From contig JAHJTC010000006.1 of NCBI GenBank assembly GCA_018830105.1, forward strand, positions 246,543 through 310,542: a stretch of DNA of 64,000 nucleotides. The letters are read 5' to 3'. This document shows positions 33,652 through 42,075 of the stretch, piece after piece. Under the pieces are notes generated by a model that was not told the origin of the DNA, did no database searches, and worked only from the letters and a program-made list of their open reading frames with translations. The DNA is from Bacteroidota bacterium. GTDB taxonomy: Bacteria > Bacteroidota > Bacteroidia > Bacteroidales > F082. The number at the start of each line of letters is the position of its first letter. Within the stretch, counting starts at the first letter, position 1. The position numbers were made by a program, and so were the translations under genes.

Positions 33652-36183
33652 ATGATTGCTGACCAACGAAACGAACAATTAGAATTAGCAGCTGGCTTTA
33701 TCCAATATACCCACAAAAATGTTTTCCTGACGGGAAAAGCCGGTACCGGCAAAACAACTTTCCTGCGTCAGTTGCCCGATATCACTTCGAAGCGTCATGT
33801 TGTGGTGGCGCCAACAGGAGTTGCTGCCATCAACGCAGGAGGAGTTACCATCCATTCGTTTTTTCAACTTTCTTTTGGACCTCAGCTGCCAGAAACCGGT
33901 TCAAGTATAAATGACTTCAAGTCATTAGATGGCAAGGAACCGATGAGGGCTGTTGAGTCGCGTTTTCAGCGCTTTTCGCGAGAGAAAATCCGGCTGATCA
34001 AAAGCCTCGACCTGCTCGTGATTGATGAAATCAGTATGGTACGCGCAGATTTGCTGGATGGTATTGATCGGGTACTCCGACGATTTCGGGATCGCTATAA
34101 ACCTTTTGGCGGCGTTCAATTGCTGATGATTGGCGATATACAGCAGCTGGCACCTGTTGCACGTGACGAGGAATGGCAGCTTCTGAGCCAGTATTATGAT
34201 TCGGTATATTTTTTTAGCAGCATGGCGTTGCAGCAATCAGATTATATCGCGGTGGAGTTAAAGCATGTGTATCGACAACAGGATCAGCAGTTTATTGATT
34301 TGTTGAATCGGTTTCGTGATAACAATTTGGATCATCAATCCTTAGAAAAGCTCAACAGCCGTTTTAAAGCTGATTTTAATCCGGAAGATTCAGCAGGTTA
34401 TATTACCCTTACAACACACAACTATCAGGCTGATCGCATCAACGAAAGCAAGTTGAAGGCAATAAAAGCAGAACCCTGGAAATTTGAGGCCGTCGTTGAA
34501 GGTGATTTTCCGGAAATGGCTTATCCGGCCGAGAAAAATCTGGAGCTCAAAACCGGGGCGCAGGTGATGTTTGTGAAAAATGATCCCTCACCCGAGAAAG
34601 CTTTTTATAATGGAAAAATTGGCCGGCTTGTCGGTAAGGATGATGATAAACTTGTGGTGCGATGTGATGATGAAATCATTGAAGTTGAACCGCTTAGCTG
34701 GCACAACAGGAAATATGCCCTGGATGAAACGAATCAGGAAATTAAAGAAACGGTAATCGGGAGTTTTACGCAATACCCGCTGAGGTTGGCCTGGGCTATT
34801 ACAATTCACAAAAGCCAGGGTTTGACGTTTCAAAAACTCATCATCGATGCCAATGCTGCTTTCGCGCATGGGCAGGTTTATGTGGCGTTGAGCAGATGCA
34901 CCAGTTTTGAAGGTATTGTGCTGCGATCGCTGATTAATCCAAGGAGTATTGGCCCTGATGCGGCAATTTCAAGTTTTGTGGCCGAATCGCCAAAACGGAG
35001 CCCGGATGAAAAGGGTTTGCAAGTGGCCAAACATGAATATGAGCTTTTGTTGGTCGCAGAACAGTTTGAATTTGAGATTTTTGTTCGTATTCTGAAAGCC
35101 TATAACAGGTTTGTTCATGAGAATTTGTCAAATTTTGACGAAGGACTTCCGGCAAAGCTTGAAACAAAGATTAATCGGGTGCAGCAAGAGCTTTCGATAG
35201 TAAGCCAGCGATTTATGGCGCAGGTAAACCGTATGCACAGCTTTGAAAGTGACTTGGCAAACAATGAACAATTACAGGCTAGACTCAAAAAAGCAGCTAG
35301 CTATTTTCTGCCATTGACACACGAAATCATGGAAGTGGAAAGTGTAGATGCTGAGACGGATAACAAACAGATAAACAAAAGAGCAAATGGATATGTAGAG
35401 CAGTTGAGGGAAATTTTCAATGTCAAAGTGGCAACTTTGGAACAAACTGTCAATGGCTTCAATACAGAAAATTACTTAAAAACCCGAAATCAGGCCATTT
35501 TAGGCAAAGCTGCAAAATCAAAAACCAGAAAGTCAGAGAAGTTGGCGCATACCTCAGGCGGTTCGCTCGAGCTTACGCTGAAAAAGTGGCGTAATCAAAA
35601 GGCAGAGGAAGCCGACTTGCCTTTTTACCGCATCATTACCTTGAAATCTATGGCCGAAATTGCCAAACAACTGCCTGTAAGTATGGTAGAACTGAAAGCA
35701 ATTGAAGGAATTGGCCGACATAAGTTACGGGCCTACGGAGAAGAAATTCTGGAGCTTGTTGTGGATTATATCAGCAAGGAAGATATTTCTAAATCCGTCC
35801 CCGCCGACGCACTAAAAATCCCTGATACACCTCCAAAACAAAAGAAAGAGCCTAAAGGAAGTACTTATCTGAAAACACTGGAGCTATTCCGTGACGGAAA
35901 ATCATTGGCGGAAATTGCGGAGATCCGCGCCTATGCAAGCTCAACTATTGAAGGGCACCTGGCTCAACTGATCAAAGATGGAAAGCTCAATGCCTCAGAG
36001 GTGATCCCCAAAGATAAGATTGAGTTTATCAGTGAATACTTTGTTGAGACGGGCGATATGCGGCTGGGCACAGCCAAAGAGGTGCTGGGTGAGGATTTTA
36101 GTTTTGGTGAGCTGCGTATGGTGCTCAATCAGTTAGTAAGAGACGAGAAAATAAATCCTGAGCCGAAAGAAAATACGAATTGA
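33652..36183 (+). CDS. RecD/PIF1-like helicase with HRDC and HTH domains
   Basis: An 843-residue protein from the ATG at 33652; the upstream ATG at 33616 adds residues that overlap the previous gene's trailer and is less likely. Helicase motifs: Walker A GKAGTGKTT at 28-36, Walker B LLVIDEIS near 123-130, GDIQQLAP, TIHKSQGLTF and VYVALSRCTS. The helicase ends near residue 450; a charged coiled-coil linker follows, then an HRDC-like region (about 640-720, LKSMAEIAKQLPVSMVELK) and a C-terminal helix-turn-helix of the HTH_40 type (LELFRDGKSLAEIAEIRAYA). Such proteins are widespread in Bacteroidota and thought to act in DNA repair or recombination. It is a single gene with no partner. Confidence 0.88.
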   Translation: MIADQRNEQLELAAGFIQYTHKNVFLTGKAGTGKTTFLRQLPDITSKRHVVVAPTGVAAINAGGVTIHSFFQLSFGPQLPETGSSINDFKSLDGKEPMRAVESRFQRFSREKIRLIKSLDLLVIDEISMVRADLLDGIDRVLRRFRDRYKPFGGVQLLMIGDIQQLAPVARDEEWQLLSQYYDSVYFFSSMALQQSDYIAVELKHVYRQQDQQFIDLLNRFRDNNLDHQSLEKLNSRFKADFNPEDSAGYITLTTHNYQADRINESKLKAIKAEPWKFEAVVEGDFPEMAYPAEKNLELKTGAQVMFVKNDPSPEKAFYNGKIGRLVGKDDDKLVVRCDDEIIEVEPLSWHNRKYALDETNQEIKETVIGSFTQYPLRLAWAITIHKSQGLTFQKLIIDANAAFAHGQVYVALSRCTSFEGIVLRSLINPRSIGPDAAISSFVAESPKRSPDEKGLQVAKHEYELLLVAEQFEFEIFVRILKAYNRFVHENLSNFDEGLPAKLETKINRVQQELSIVSQRFMAQVNRMHSFESDLANNEQLQARLKKAASYFLPLTHEIMEVESVDAETDNKQINKRANGYVEQLREIFNVKVATLEQTVNGFNTENYLKTRNQAILGKAAKSKTRKSEKLAHTSGGSLELTLKKWRNQKAEEADLPFYRIITLKSMAEIAKQLPVSMVELKAIEGIGRHKLRAYGEEILELVVDYISKEDISKSVPADALKIPDTPPKQKKEPKGSTYLKTLELFRDGKSLAEIAEIRAYASSTIEGHLAQLIKDGKLNASEVIPKDKIEFISEYFVETGDMRLGTAKEVLGEDFSFGELRMVLNQLVRDEKINPEPKENTN

Positions 36184-36466
36184 TTTTCCTGATGAAATTC
36201 TTGTGGTAATGGTAAAAGAAAATTTTCTTTAACGCATGTTTTATGAGCATTTAAACGCTGTTTAAAATGGCTTTCGATACGGGCAAGATGAACTTAATTA
36301 GAAAACCTTTTTTGTATTCATTGAGAAAAGAATTAATTTTGCGTGAAGTTTGATCACCACTGGTAGATATAATTTTTATTTTGATTGACTTTCAATTTTT
36401 GTCCCCACTGTGGAGTAGAACGCATCAAAAGGAGAATAGATTAAATTGAAGTAGTTGTATTTTTTT

Positions 36467-36540
36467 CGGGATGTAGCGCAGCCCGGTAGCGCGCGTCGTT
36501 CGGGACGACGAGGCCGCAGGTTCAAATCCTGTCATCCCGA
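36467..36540 (+). tRNA. tRNA-Pro (anticodon CGG)
   Basis: A full cloverleaf of 74 bases: acceptor CGGGATG/CATCCCG, D stem GCGC/GCGC, anticodon stem CGTCG/CGACG with loop TTCGGGA (anticodon CGG), T stem GCAGG/CCTGT with loop TTCAAAT, and discriminator A. CCA is not encoded. The 555-base space between the helicase and exporter genes otherwise holds a perfect palindrome AAAGAAAATTTTCTTT at 36215-36230, this tRNA, its terminator and a second hairpin. Confidence 0.97.
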
Positions 36541-36542
36541 CA

Positions 36543-36570
36543 AAGGCTGAGTGTTATGCTCAGCCTTTTT
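36543..36570 (+). terminator. Terminator of tRNA-Pro
   Basis: AAGGCTGAG (36543-36551) pairs perfectly with CTCAGCCTT (36559-36567) through a 7-base loop, followed by a T-run. It begins three bases after the discriminator base. Confidence 0.88.
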
Positions 36571-36607
36571 CAATTAACTGAACTATGACTTATCATGTTT
36601 TTATTTT

Positions 36608-36672
36608 GCGTAGCGAGAAAGCTCTGAATATCGGAAAAGCCAGAGTCATCGAGCGACGCAGCCTCTTTTTTT
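36608..36672. repeat. Imperfect REP-like hairpin followed by T7
   Basis: The ends GCGT (36608) and ACGC (36659), with further matches GC, GA and CTCTG/CAGAG inside, form an interrupted stem of about 19 positions. A run of seven T follows at 36665-36671. It is separate from the tRNA terminator and has the look of a REP or a second terminator, with several mismatches. Confidence 0.35.
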
Positions 36673-36738
36673 AAAAGTTGAATTAGTTCAGCATTTCAAA
36701 GGCAAATTTTTACCTTTGCGGCTTCAATAAAAAAAACC

Positions 36739-37524
36739 ATGAGCTGGCCGGATATCACCGCATTGATTGTTTCGGGTGTTTTTGTAGGGTTTATCAATAC
36801 CCTGGCTGGTGGCGGTACAATCATTTCCTTAACGGTTTTTCTTTTGCTTGGGTTGCCAATCGATATCGCCAATGGCACCAACCGTATTGCGGTAATTCTG
36901 CAAAACATCACTTCGGTGCAGGCATTTCATCAAAAGAAAGTAATGAGCTGGAAGAAGGGTATTTTACTCGCTATTCCTGCTGTTGTTGGCTCTGTTATCG
37001 GGGCGCAGCTAGCTGTAGATATTGACAGGGAATCTTTCGAGAAAGCTATTGCTGTGGTAATGCTGCTGATGATTTTTTTCATGTTTTTCAAACCATCTCA
37101 GTTTCTGAACGGACGAGAAGATTTACTCAAACGAAAAATTGACTGGAAACAGGTTCTGATCTTTTTCCTGATCGGGATTTATGGTGGCATGTTTCAGGTT
37201 GGCGTGGGGTATTTTCTGTTGGCTGCTTTGGTGTTGGGCGTTGGATTTGATCTTGTAAAGGCCAATGCCATTAAGGTGTTGATTGTTTTGATCTATACTT
37301 TTTTTGCACTGGCAGTTTTTGTGATGAATGATGCCGTTAATTGGCAATACGGGCTGATTCACGCTATCGGCAATGTGATTGGTGCTTATGTGGCATCGCA
37401 CATGGCAGTGAAAAAGGGTGTGGTGTTCGTAAAATGGGTTATTATTGTGGTCATTATCCTTACTTCGGCCCAATTACTCGGCTTTTATGACCTGAATGAT
37501 CTCTTATCAGCGATACTTCGTTAA
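36739..37524 (+). CDS. Sulfite exporter TauE/SafE-family membrane protein
   Basis: A 261-residue integral membrane protein with about eight TM segments in two homologous halves. The family signature GFINTLAGGGTIISLTVFLLLG lies near residues 18-40 (quoted in part: FINTLAGGGTII), and the second half repeats it as GIYGGMFQVGVGYFLLAALV near 145-165. A NGTNRIAVILQN segment is also typical. Members export sulfite, sulfoacetate or other anions, or are described as probable membrane transporters (UPF0721); no sulfur gene is adjacent, so the substrate is not predictable. Its stop codon abuts a MITE-like repeat element. Confidence 0.87.
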   Translation: MSWPDITALIVSGVFVGFINTLAGGGTIISLTVFLLLGLPIDIANGTNRIAVILQNITSVQAFHQKKVMSWKKGILLAIPAVVGSVIGAQLAVDIDRESFEKAIAVVMLLMIFFMFFKPSQFLNGREDLLKRKIDWKQVLIFFLIGIYGGMFQVGVGYFLLAALVLGVGFDLVKANAIKVLIVLIYTFFALAVFVMNDAVNWQYGLIHAIGNVIGAYVASHMAVKKGVVFVKWVIIVVIILTSAQLLGFYDLNDLLSAILR

Positions 37525-37814
37525 GGTCTGCTGAAAAACACCTAACACATTGATATAAATTAAATTGCATGGAATAGTATAGCACTTACTGCAAAGGTTT
37601 TGATTGAAATCTTCACAAACCCTTGCAATGCATTAAAGTATTTGATTTCCGTTATTTCAACTAAGTTTAACCCAAATTAAAATAGGCTTTGGACCTTTGT
37701 GTTGGTTAGCCTGTCGCACGTCATCTTCTTCGTTGTCTGCGACTCGAAGTATGTCCAATACATCTTTGTCTTGTCGCCTCGAATCTGACGTACGACAGAC
37801 TTTTTCAGCAGACC
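37525..37814. mobile_element. MITE-like element bounded by 14-bp perfect inverted repeats
   Basis: GGTCTGCTGAAAAA at 37525-37538 is repeated in exact inverted form at 37801-37814, so 290 bases are enclosed. Two subterminal hairpins lie near the right end (GTCGCA/TGCGAC at 37713-37743, and TGTCG/CGACA at 37772-37797). TAA flanks the left end (37522-37524, also the exporter's stop) and follows at 37816-37818 on the right, a possible target duplication. Minus-strand frames of about 45 codons stay open next to the right repeat but encode nothing I recognise. It fits an internally deleted insertion sequence or MITE; no transposase is present. The rest of the 377-base gap to the next gene shows nothing else. 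Confidence 0.55.
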
Positions 37815-37901
37815 CTAAATACCTATTACAGGTTTAAAGCGTAAGTTTCATTAAAAACCTTATTTTTGGTCTGTTAACCGATCGCCTTAAAATTTATTGT
37901 C

Positions 37902-38927
37902 ATGAGAAATACACTTTACCTCCTTGTTGCTATTCTGATTATTGGACTTCAGTCGTGTGAAACTACTCCGGAAACCATCACTCCTCCGGCCTATGCCCTT
38001 GTGATTCACGGAGGTGCCGGTGTTATCAAAGCAGCGAATATGACGGCTGAGATGGATAGCAGCTATCGCGTTTCGTTAGCGGAGGCATTGGATGCAGGAA
38101 AAAATATTTTAGAAAACGGTGGCACAAGCCTTGATGCTGTAAGCGTTGTTATAAGCATTCTGGAAGATAATCCACTTTTTAATGCAGGCCGTGGTGCGGT
38201 GTTTAACGAACAGGGATTTATTGAGCATGATGCCTCGATTATGCTTGGATCAGATAGGAATGCCGGTGCTGTGGGTGCTGTACGCAATATAAAAAACCCG
38301 ATTTTGGCTGCACGTCTGGTGATGGAGGAAAGTAAGCATGTGTTTCTGGTTCGCGAAGGTGCAGAGCAGTTTGCAGCATTGAAAGGTCTACAGATTGTCG
38401 ATCCATCCTGGTTTATGGTAAATAAGCAGCGCGAAAAGTATGAGCAGACCAAAAATACACAGCCCGAAAGAGAATTTCCATTGGGCGAAAAGCATGGAAC
38501 TGTTGGTGCTGTGGCGCTGGATAATTTCGGAAATCTAGCTGCCGGAACTTCTACCGGTGGCATGCATTTTAAGCAATCGGGTCGTTTGGGCGATACACCG
38601 GTAATCGGAGCCGGAACTTATGCTGATAACGAAAGCTGCGCTGTTTCTGCAACAGGGCATGGCGAGTTTTTTATCCGGTATGCTGTTGCACATGATTTGG
38701 TTGCCAGAATGAAATACGGTGGCCAAAGTTTGGAAGAAGCAGCTGAGCAGGTGGTGATGCAGGAATTGGTTAATAGCGATGCCGGAGGCGGGATCATCGC
38801 CATTGATAAAGTTGGAAACATCTGCATGAAATTTAACACGCCAGGTATGTTTCGTGCCAGCGTGAAAGCAGGAGAGGAACCTTATATTGGCTTGTATGCT
38901 GATCCGAAAACAGCGAAAAAAGAATAA
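37902..38927 (+). CDS. Isoaspartyl peptidase/L-asparaginase, lipoprotein (Ntn hydrolase)
   Basis: A 341-residue enzyme with a lipoprotein signal (lipobox LQSC, Cys19), so it is anchored in the envelope. The type 2 asparaginase fold is clear: VIHGGAGVI at 34-42, NAGRGAVFNEQG at 94-105, the autocleavage site HGTVGAVA with nucleophile Thr200, and GTSTGGM at 215-221. The precursor should cleave itself before Thr200 into alpha and beta chains. It removes isoaspartyl residues from peptides or hydrolyses asparagine in the periplasm. It stands alone; the next gene is convergent. Confidence 0.93.
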   Translation: MRNTLYLLVAILIIGLQSCETTPETITPPAYALVIHGGAGVIKAANMTAEMDSSYRVSLAEALDAGKNILENGGTSLDAVSVVISILEDNPLFNAGRGAVFNEQGFIEHDASIMLGSDRNAGAVGAVRNIKNPILAARLVMEESKHVFLVREGAEQFAALKGLQIVDPSWFMVNKQREKYEQTKNTQPEREFPLGEKHGTVGAVALDNFGNLAAGTSTGGMHFKQSGRLGDTPVIGAGTYADNESCAVSATGHGEFFIRYAVAHDLVARMKYGGQSLEEAAEQVVMQELVNSDAGGGIIAIDKVGNICMKFNTPGMFRASVKAGEEPYIGLYADPKTAKKE

Positions 38928-39121
38928 TTAGTGTTCGTCCCTAAAGTGTGTGTTTAGGTCAGAATGTTGAGTTTCTGGATTGTTAAGTATTGAAAATCAA
39001 AGGGTTTACTCACGTAAACGACTGTTTTATATACACGTATAACGCAGCAGCAATCAGACATTGTGGACAAATACGAATTAAAACAGGGGAGAAATCTAAA
39101 TCCTGTATCAAAAACAGTAAC

Positions 39122-39631
39122 TTATTGCTGCTCATACTGTTGTACCTCGTTGTGAATAAACTCCAGCGAAACACCCGCTTCCTGAAACATGGCTTCTGAT
39201 TCGGCGCCTGCATGGTATTTTCGTTCGCAGACAACACGCTCAATTCCGCAATTAATGATCAGCATGGCACAGGTTCTGCAAGGAGTCATTCTACAGTATA
39301 ATGTGCTGCCCTCCAAAGCAATGCCACGTCGGGCAGCCTGCGTAATGGCATTTTGTTCTGCATGAACGGTGCGCACACAGTGTTGTGTGACTGAACCATT
39401 TTCATGGATCATTTTTTTCATCAGATGACCCACATCATCACAGTGTGAAAGGCCACGTGGCGAACCCACATAACCCGTAACGAGAATTTGACGGTCTTTC
39501 ACGATGACACAACCGCTGCGGCCGCGATCGCATGTTGCTCTGCTGGCAACAGTGTCTGCCAGTTTGAGAAAATATTCATCCCAGCTCGGGCGTAAATAGA
39601 CTGGTTTATTTGGGTTTTCGTTACTACTCAT
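39122..39631 (-). CDS. Deoxycytidylate (dCMP) deaminase
   Basis: A 169-residue zinc deaminase of the dCMP deaminase/ComEB type that makes dUMP for thymidylate synthesis. Zinc ligands and catalytic Glu lie in HAEQNA (His90, Glu92) and PCRTC (Cys118, Cys121). Other family features are GYVGSPRGLSHCDD at 53-66 and RSGCVIVKDRQIL near 38-50. Its start overlaps the stop of the upstream P-loop kinase gene by 4 bases, so the two are translationally coupled. It ends the LOG-kinase-deaminase operon and converges with the asparaginase gene. Confidence 0.94.
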   Translation of the reverse strand: MSSNENPNKPVYLRPSWDEYFLKLADTVASRATCDRGRSGCVIVKDRQILVTGYVGSPRGLSHCDDVGHLMKKMIHENGSVTQHCVRTVHAEQNAITQAARRGIALEGSTLYCRMTPCRTCAMLIINCGIERVVCERKYHAGAESEAMFQEAGVSLEFIHNEVQQYEQQ

Positions 39632-40200
39632 TTTTGGATGTTTTTTAGGGCATTTTCAACCTGATTATATAGGATTTCTAGGTTACCATTGTTTTCAAAA
39701 ACAATGTCAGCCTGTGCAATACAGCTCTGCAGATTTTGTTTGTTGGGGTCGTCTGAGTGCATCTCGCGGGATTCATTACTCCGGAAAGTATCATAACTTA
39801 CGGCATCAGTTTCAGATTGACGCTTTTGGATGCGTTCATAACGCAGCCTGGGATCAGCATCAACTGCCCAAAGGTAAAAGTTGCCTTTATTTTTCAGCGA
39901 CTGTATCTCGCCTGGCGTGCGAATACTCTCTATTACGCAGGCTTCTCCACTTTCGACGGCCCTCAGGTAAAGCTGATCTGTGATATAACTCGGGCTATGT
40001 TCAGCACGAAGTTCGTTGGCAGTTTTGGTCATCGTATCGCGATTTACCTGTTCGCCCTTTGCTTCAATTACTTCGATCAGAAAAGCTCTGACAGAATAGT
40101 GCAGGAAGCCTTTTTTACGAATCAGATAATCTACAATAGTACCCTTTCCAGCGCCCAATGTTCCGGTTATGCCTATTACAATCAGTGGTTTAACCTGCAT
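39628..40200 (-). CDS. P-loop nucleotide kinase-like protein (dephospho-CoA kinase/dNMP kinase-like)
   Basis: A 190-residue protein with Walker A GTLGAGKGT at residues 13-21, a conserved SVRAFLIEVIEAKGEQ segment after the nucleotide-binding lid, a VIESIRTPGEI strand-turn and a DADPRLRYERIQKR motif that resembles dephospho-CoA or nucleoside monophosphate kinases. It is not the usual CoaE by its middle region. It lies between the LOG gene (11-base overlap) and the dCMP deaminase gene (4-base overlap), so a role with deoxynucleotides is likely. Some fungal dCMP deaminases carry a P-loop domain N-terminal to the deaminase, which would match this order; this is from memory and unchecked. Confidence 0.75.
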   Translation of the reverse strand: MQVKPLIVIGITGTLGAGKGTIVDYLIRKKGFLHYSVRAFLIEVIEAKGEQVNRDTMTKTANELRAEHSPSYITDQLYLRAVESGEACVIESIRTPGEIQSLKNKGNFYLWAVDADPRLRYERIQKRQSETDAVSYDTFRSNESREMHSDDPNKQNLQSCIAQADIVFENNGNLEILYNQVENALKNIQK

Positions 40201-40786
40201 GACTTTCAGTTTTCAGGTCGCTGATCCATTTATCCATTTCCACAGGCTGAAAGCTGTTGAGCTTTTTCAAAAGCGCTTTAGCTTCGAAAGATACAACGAT
40301 CGAACTGCGGTGTTCCTCGCGTATAAAACCTTCTGAAACACCATGATCCAAAAAACTTAATAAATGATCGAAGTAGCCTTTGGTGTTGAGCAGTCCCAAG
40401 GGTTTTTCAAACAAACGAAGCTGCACAAGGGTAAGAACCTCCGAAATTTCGTCCAGGGTTCCAAAGCCACCGGGCAAGGCAACAAAAGCATCCGCCATTT
40501 CGAGCATGCGCGTTTTTCGCTCGGCCATGCTATTTACAATAATCATATTCTGGATGCCGCCATGGGCTACCTCTTTGTCGATCAAATGTTGGGGCATGAT
40601 ACCGGTAACGTGTCCGCCATTAGCCATCATTGTGTCGGCCAGCACCTTCATCAATCCCACAGATGCTCCTCCATAAATCAAATTGAACTGCTGGCCTGCC
40701 AGTAATTTCCCAAGTTCTTCGGCCACTTCGCGGTAAGCGCGGTGATAACCCATGCTGCTTCCGCAGAAAACACAAATACTCCTCAT
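40190..40786 (-). CDS. LOG-family nucleoside 5'-monophosphate phosphoribohydrolase
   Basis: A 198-residue LOG protein (TIGR00730 type). The active-site motif PGGFGTLDE lies at 105-113, and the Rossmann start VFCGSSMG at 6-13 with YGGASVGLMK at 38-47 is diagnostic. The enzymes split AMP, CMP or cytokinin ribotides into base and ribose-5-phosphate. The C-terminal end overlaps the kinase gene by 11 bases, so this heads a three-gene nucleotide operon. The physiological substrate in bacteria is uncertain; pool cleaning or salvage is plausible. Confidence 0.93.
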   Translation of the reverse strand: MRSICVFCGSSMGYHRAYREVAEELGKLLAGQQFNLIYGGASVGLMKVLADTMMANGGHVTGIMPQHLIDKEVAHGGIQNMIIVNSMAERKTRMLEMADAFVALPGGFGTLDEISEVLTLVQLRLFEKPLGLLNTKGYFDHLLSFLDHGVSEGFIREEHRSSIVVSFEAKALLKKLNSFQPVEMDKWISDLKTESHAG

Positions 40787-40806
40787 GACGGTTTATAGTT
40801 TGCCTG

Positions 40807-40814
40807 CAAAGTTA
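40807..40814 (-). promoter_or_regulatory. Candidate -7 element of the LOG-kinase-deaminase operon
   Basis: The minus strand reads TAACTTTG (complement of 40807-40814), matching TAnnTTTG and lying 21 bases before the ATG of the LOG gene. No clear -33 box. Confidence 0.5.
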
Positions 40815-40842
40815 AACTTTCAGGTGGTTTTTGGTTGACTGC

Positions 40843-41988
40843 TTATCCGTTATTTTGTCGGCAAAGATGTTCAAACATATCCACGGCCGGATCGATAAGG
40901 CTGTCAGGAAAATTAAAATCAGGGTTGTGCAGGGCGGGTTGCTTCAAGCCTGAGCCTATGCCAAACAGGGCAATGGGACTGCACTGACCAAATTGACCAA
41001 AATCCTCCGACCATTTAAATGGTGTATCCAGCTGAATAATTTTCAAACTGTTGGCTTCAGCCGCCTTTTCAATCATTGCGGTGGCTTGGGCGTCATTCAC
41101 AGTAGCCGCGAAAGGTTCGTGACGACTGAGTTCTATTGCTATACCGTTTCGATCTGCGATTTGTTTTGCGGATTTCACGCACTCATCCTCCATCTCATGT
41201 AAGGCCTCGTCTTCATAGCTTCTGATAGTCATCCAGCACTCAGCTTCTCCGGGCGCTGTACCGAAAGCTTGTTCGCCCAGCTTGGCATAAGTCAGGGTGA
41301 GCAGCTTAAATTTTTCGCTTTGAGTCCATCGTTCAGCCATTTCAGTAAATCCCTTGATGATTTCGGCAAGTGCAAAGGCCGGACTTAATCCTGTTTCGGG
41401 CTGAGATGCGTGGGCAGTTCTTCCATGAAGTTTTATTTTTAGTCCAACAGATGCTGCCGCAAAAGTGTCTCTTTTTATAATGATGGTATTGTTGTCAAAT
41501 CCGGGCAAATTATGCAAGGCAAAAGCCAAATTAGGCTTAAGCTTCTCATATTTTGGATCATCAATTACTTGTTGCGCTCCTTCTCCCGTTTCTTCGGCAG
41601 GCTGAAAAAGCAAAATTACTTCCCCTTTTTGAGGCCTTTTTTCGGCCAGGCGCATTGCTAATCCCGCCAAAATTGTGCTATGACCATCATGGCCACATAC
41701 ATGTGCAACGCCTGCATTTTGCGAGGCATAGGCGAGTGCTGTCTTTTCAGTGATAGGCAGGGCATCGATATCGGCCCTGAAAAGCGTTTTCTTTCCTTTT
41801 TCTTTTCCTTTGAACACCAAAGCCAGGCCGTTACCACCCAGATTTTCTATCATTTCATCTGCATTTAAAGGGGATAAAAAGGCTTTTAAACGTTTGTGCG
41901 TTTCGACTTCTTTTCCTGAAAGTTCGGGATTAGTATGGAGCTCTCGCCTTAACGCAACTAATTTTTCGATATTGTAGATTTGATTCAT
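40843..41988 (-). CDS. M20-family metallopeptidase/amidohydrolase
   Basis: A 381-residue enzyme from the ATG at 41988 (MNQIYNIEKL). A longer frame to 42081 would run into the divergent manA start, so it is rejected. Metal-binding motifs are ADIDAL (72-77), CGHDGH (98-103) and PAEETGEGA (130-138), with the later DTPFKWSEDFGQFG carrying the last ligands. The family includes IAA-amino acid, N-acyl-amino acid and N-acetyl-diaminopimelate hydrolases; no signal peptide is present, so it acts in the cytoplasm. Substrate not determinable. A -7-like TATTTTTG (complement of 41993-42000) sits so close to the ATG that the message would be nearly leaderless. Confidence 0.9.
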   Translation of the reverse strand: MNQIYNIEKLVALRRELHTNPELSGKEVETHKRLKAFLSPLNADEMIENLGGNGLALVFKGKEKGKKTLFRADIDALPITEKTALAYASQNAGVAHVCGHDGHSTILAGLAMRLAEKRPQKGEVILLFQPAEETGEGAQQVIDDPKYEKLKPNLAFALHNLPGFDNNTIIIKRDTFAAASVGLKIKLHGRTAHASQPETGLSPAFALAEIIKGFTEMAERWTQSEKFKLLTLTYAKLGEQAFGTAPGEAECWMTIRSYEDEALHEMEDECVKSAKQIADRNGIAIELSRHEPFAATVNDAQATAMIEKAAEANSLKIIQLDTPFKWSEDFGQFGQCSPIALFGIGSGLKQPALHNPDFNFPDSLIDPAVDMFEHLCRQNNG

Positions 41989-42050
41989 GCAACAAAAATA
42001 AGATTTTTGAGCAGTAGCTGCCCTCAGAATGCTGACAAAAGAGAAAGCTG

Positions 42051-42058
42051 TAACTTTG
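42051..42058 (+). promoter_or_regulatory. Candidate -7 element of manA
   Basis: TAACTTTG matches TAnnTTTG and lies 18 bases before the ATG at 42076, in an 87-base divergent gap. No -33 box is evident. Confidence 0.5.
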
Positions 42059-42075
42059 CACGCAAAATTTGTAGC

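Noticed and set aside
37650..37814. Minus-strand frames of about 45 codons inside the MITE-like element
   Set aside because: Two overlapping frames are open at once, neither resembles a known transposase and neither has a start region; treated as relics.
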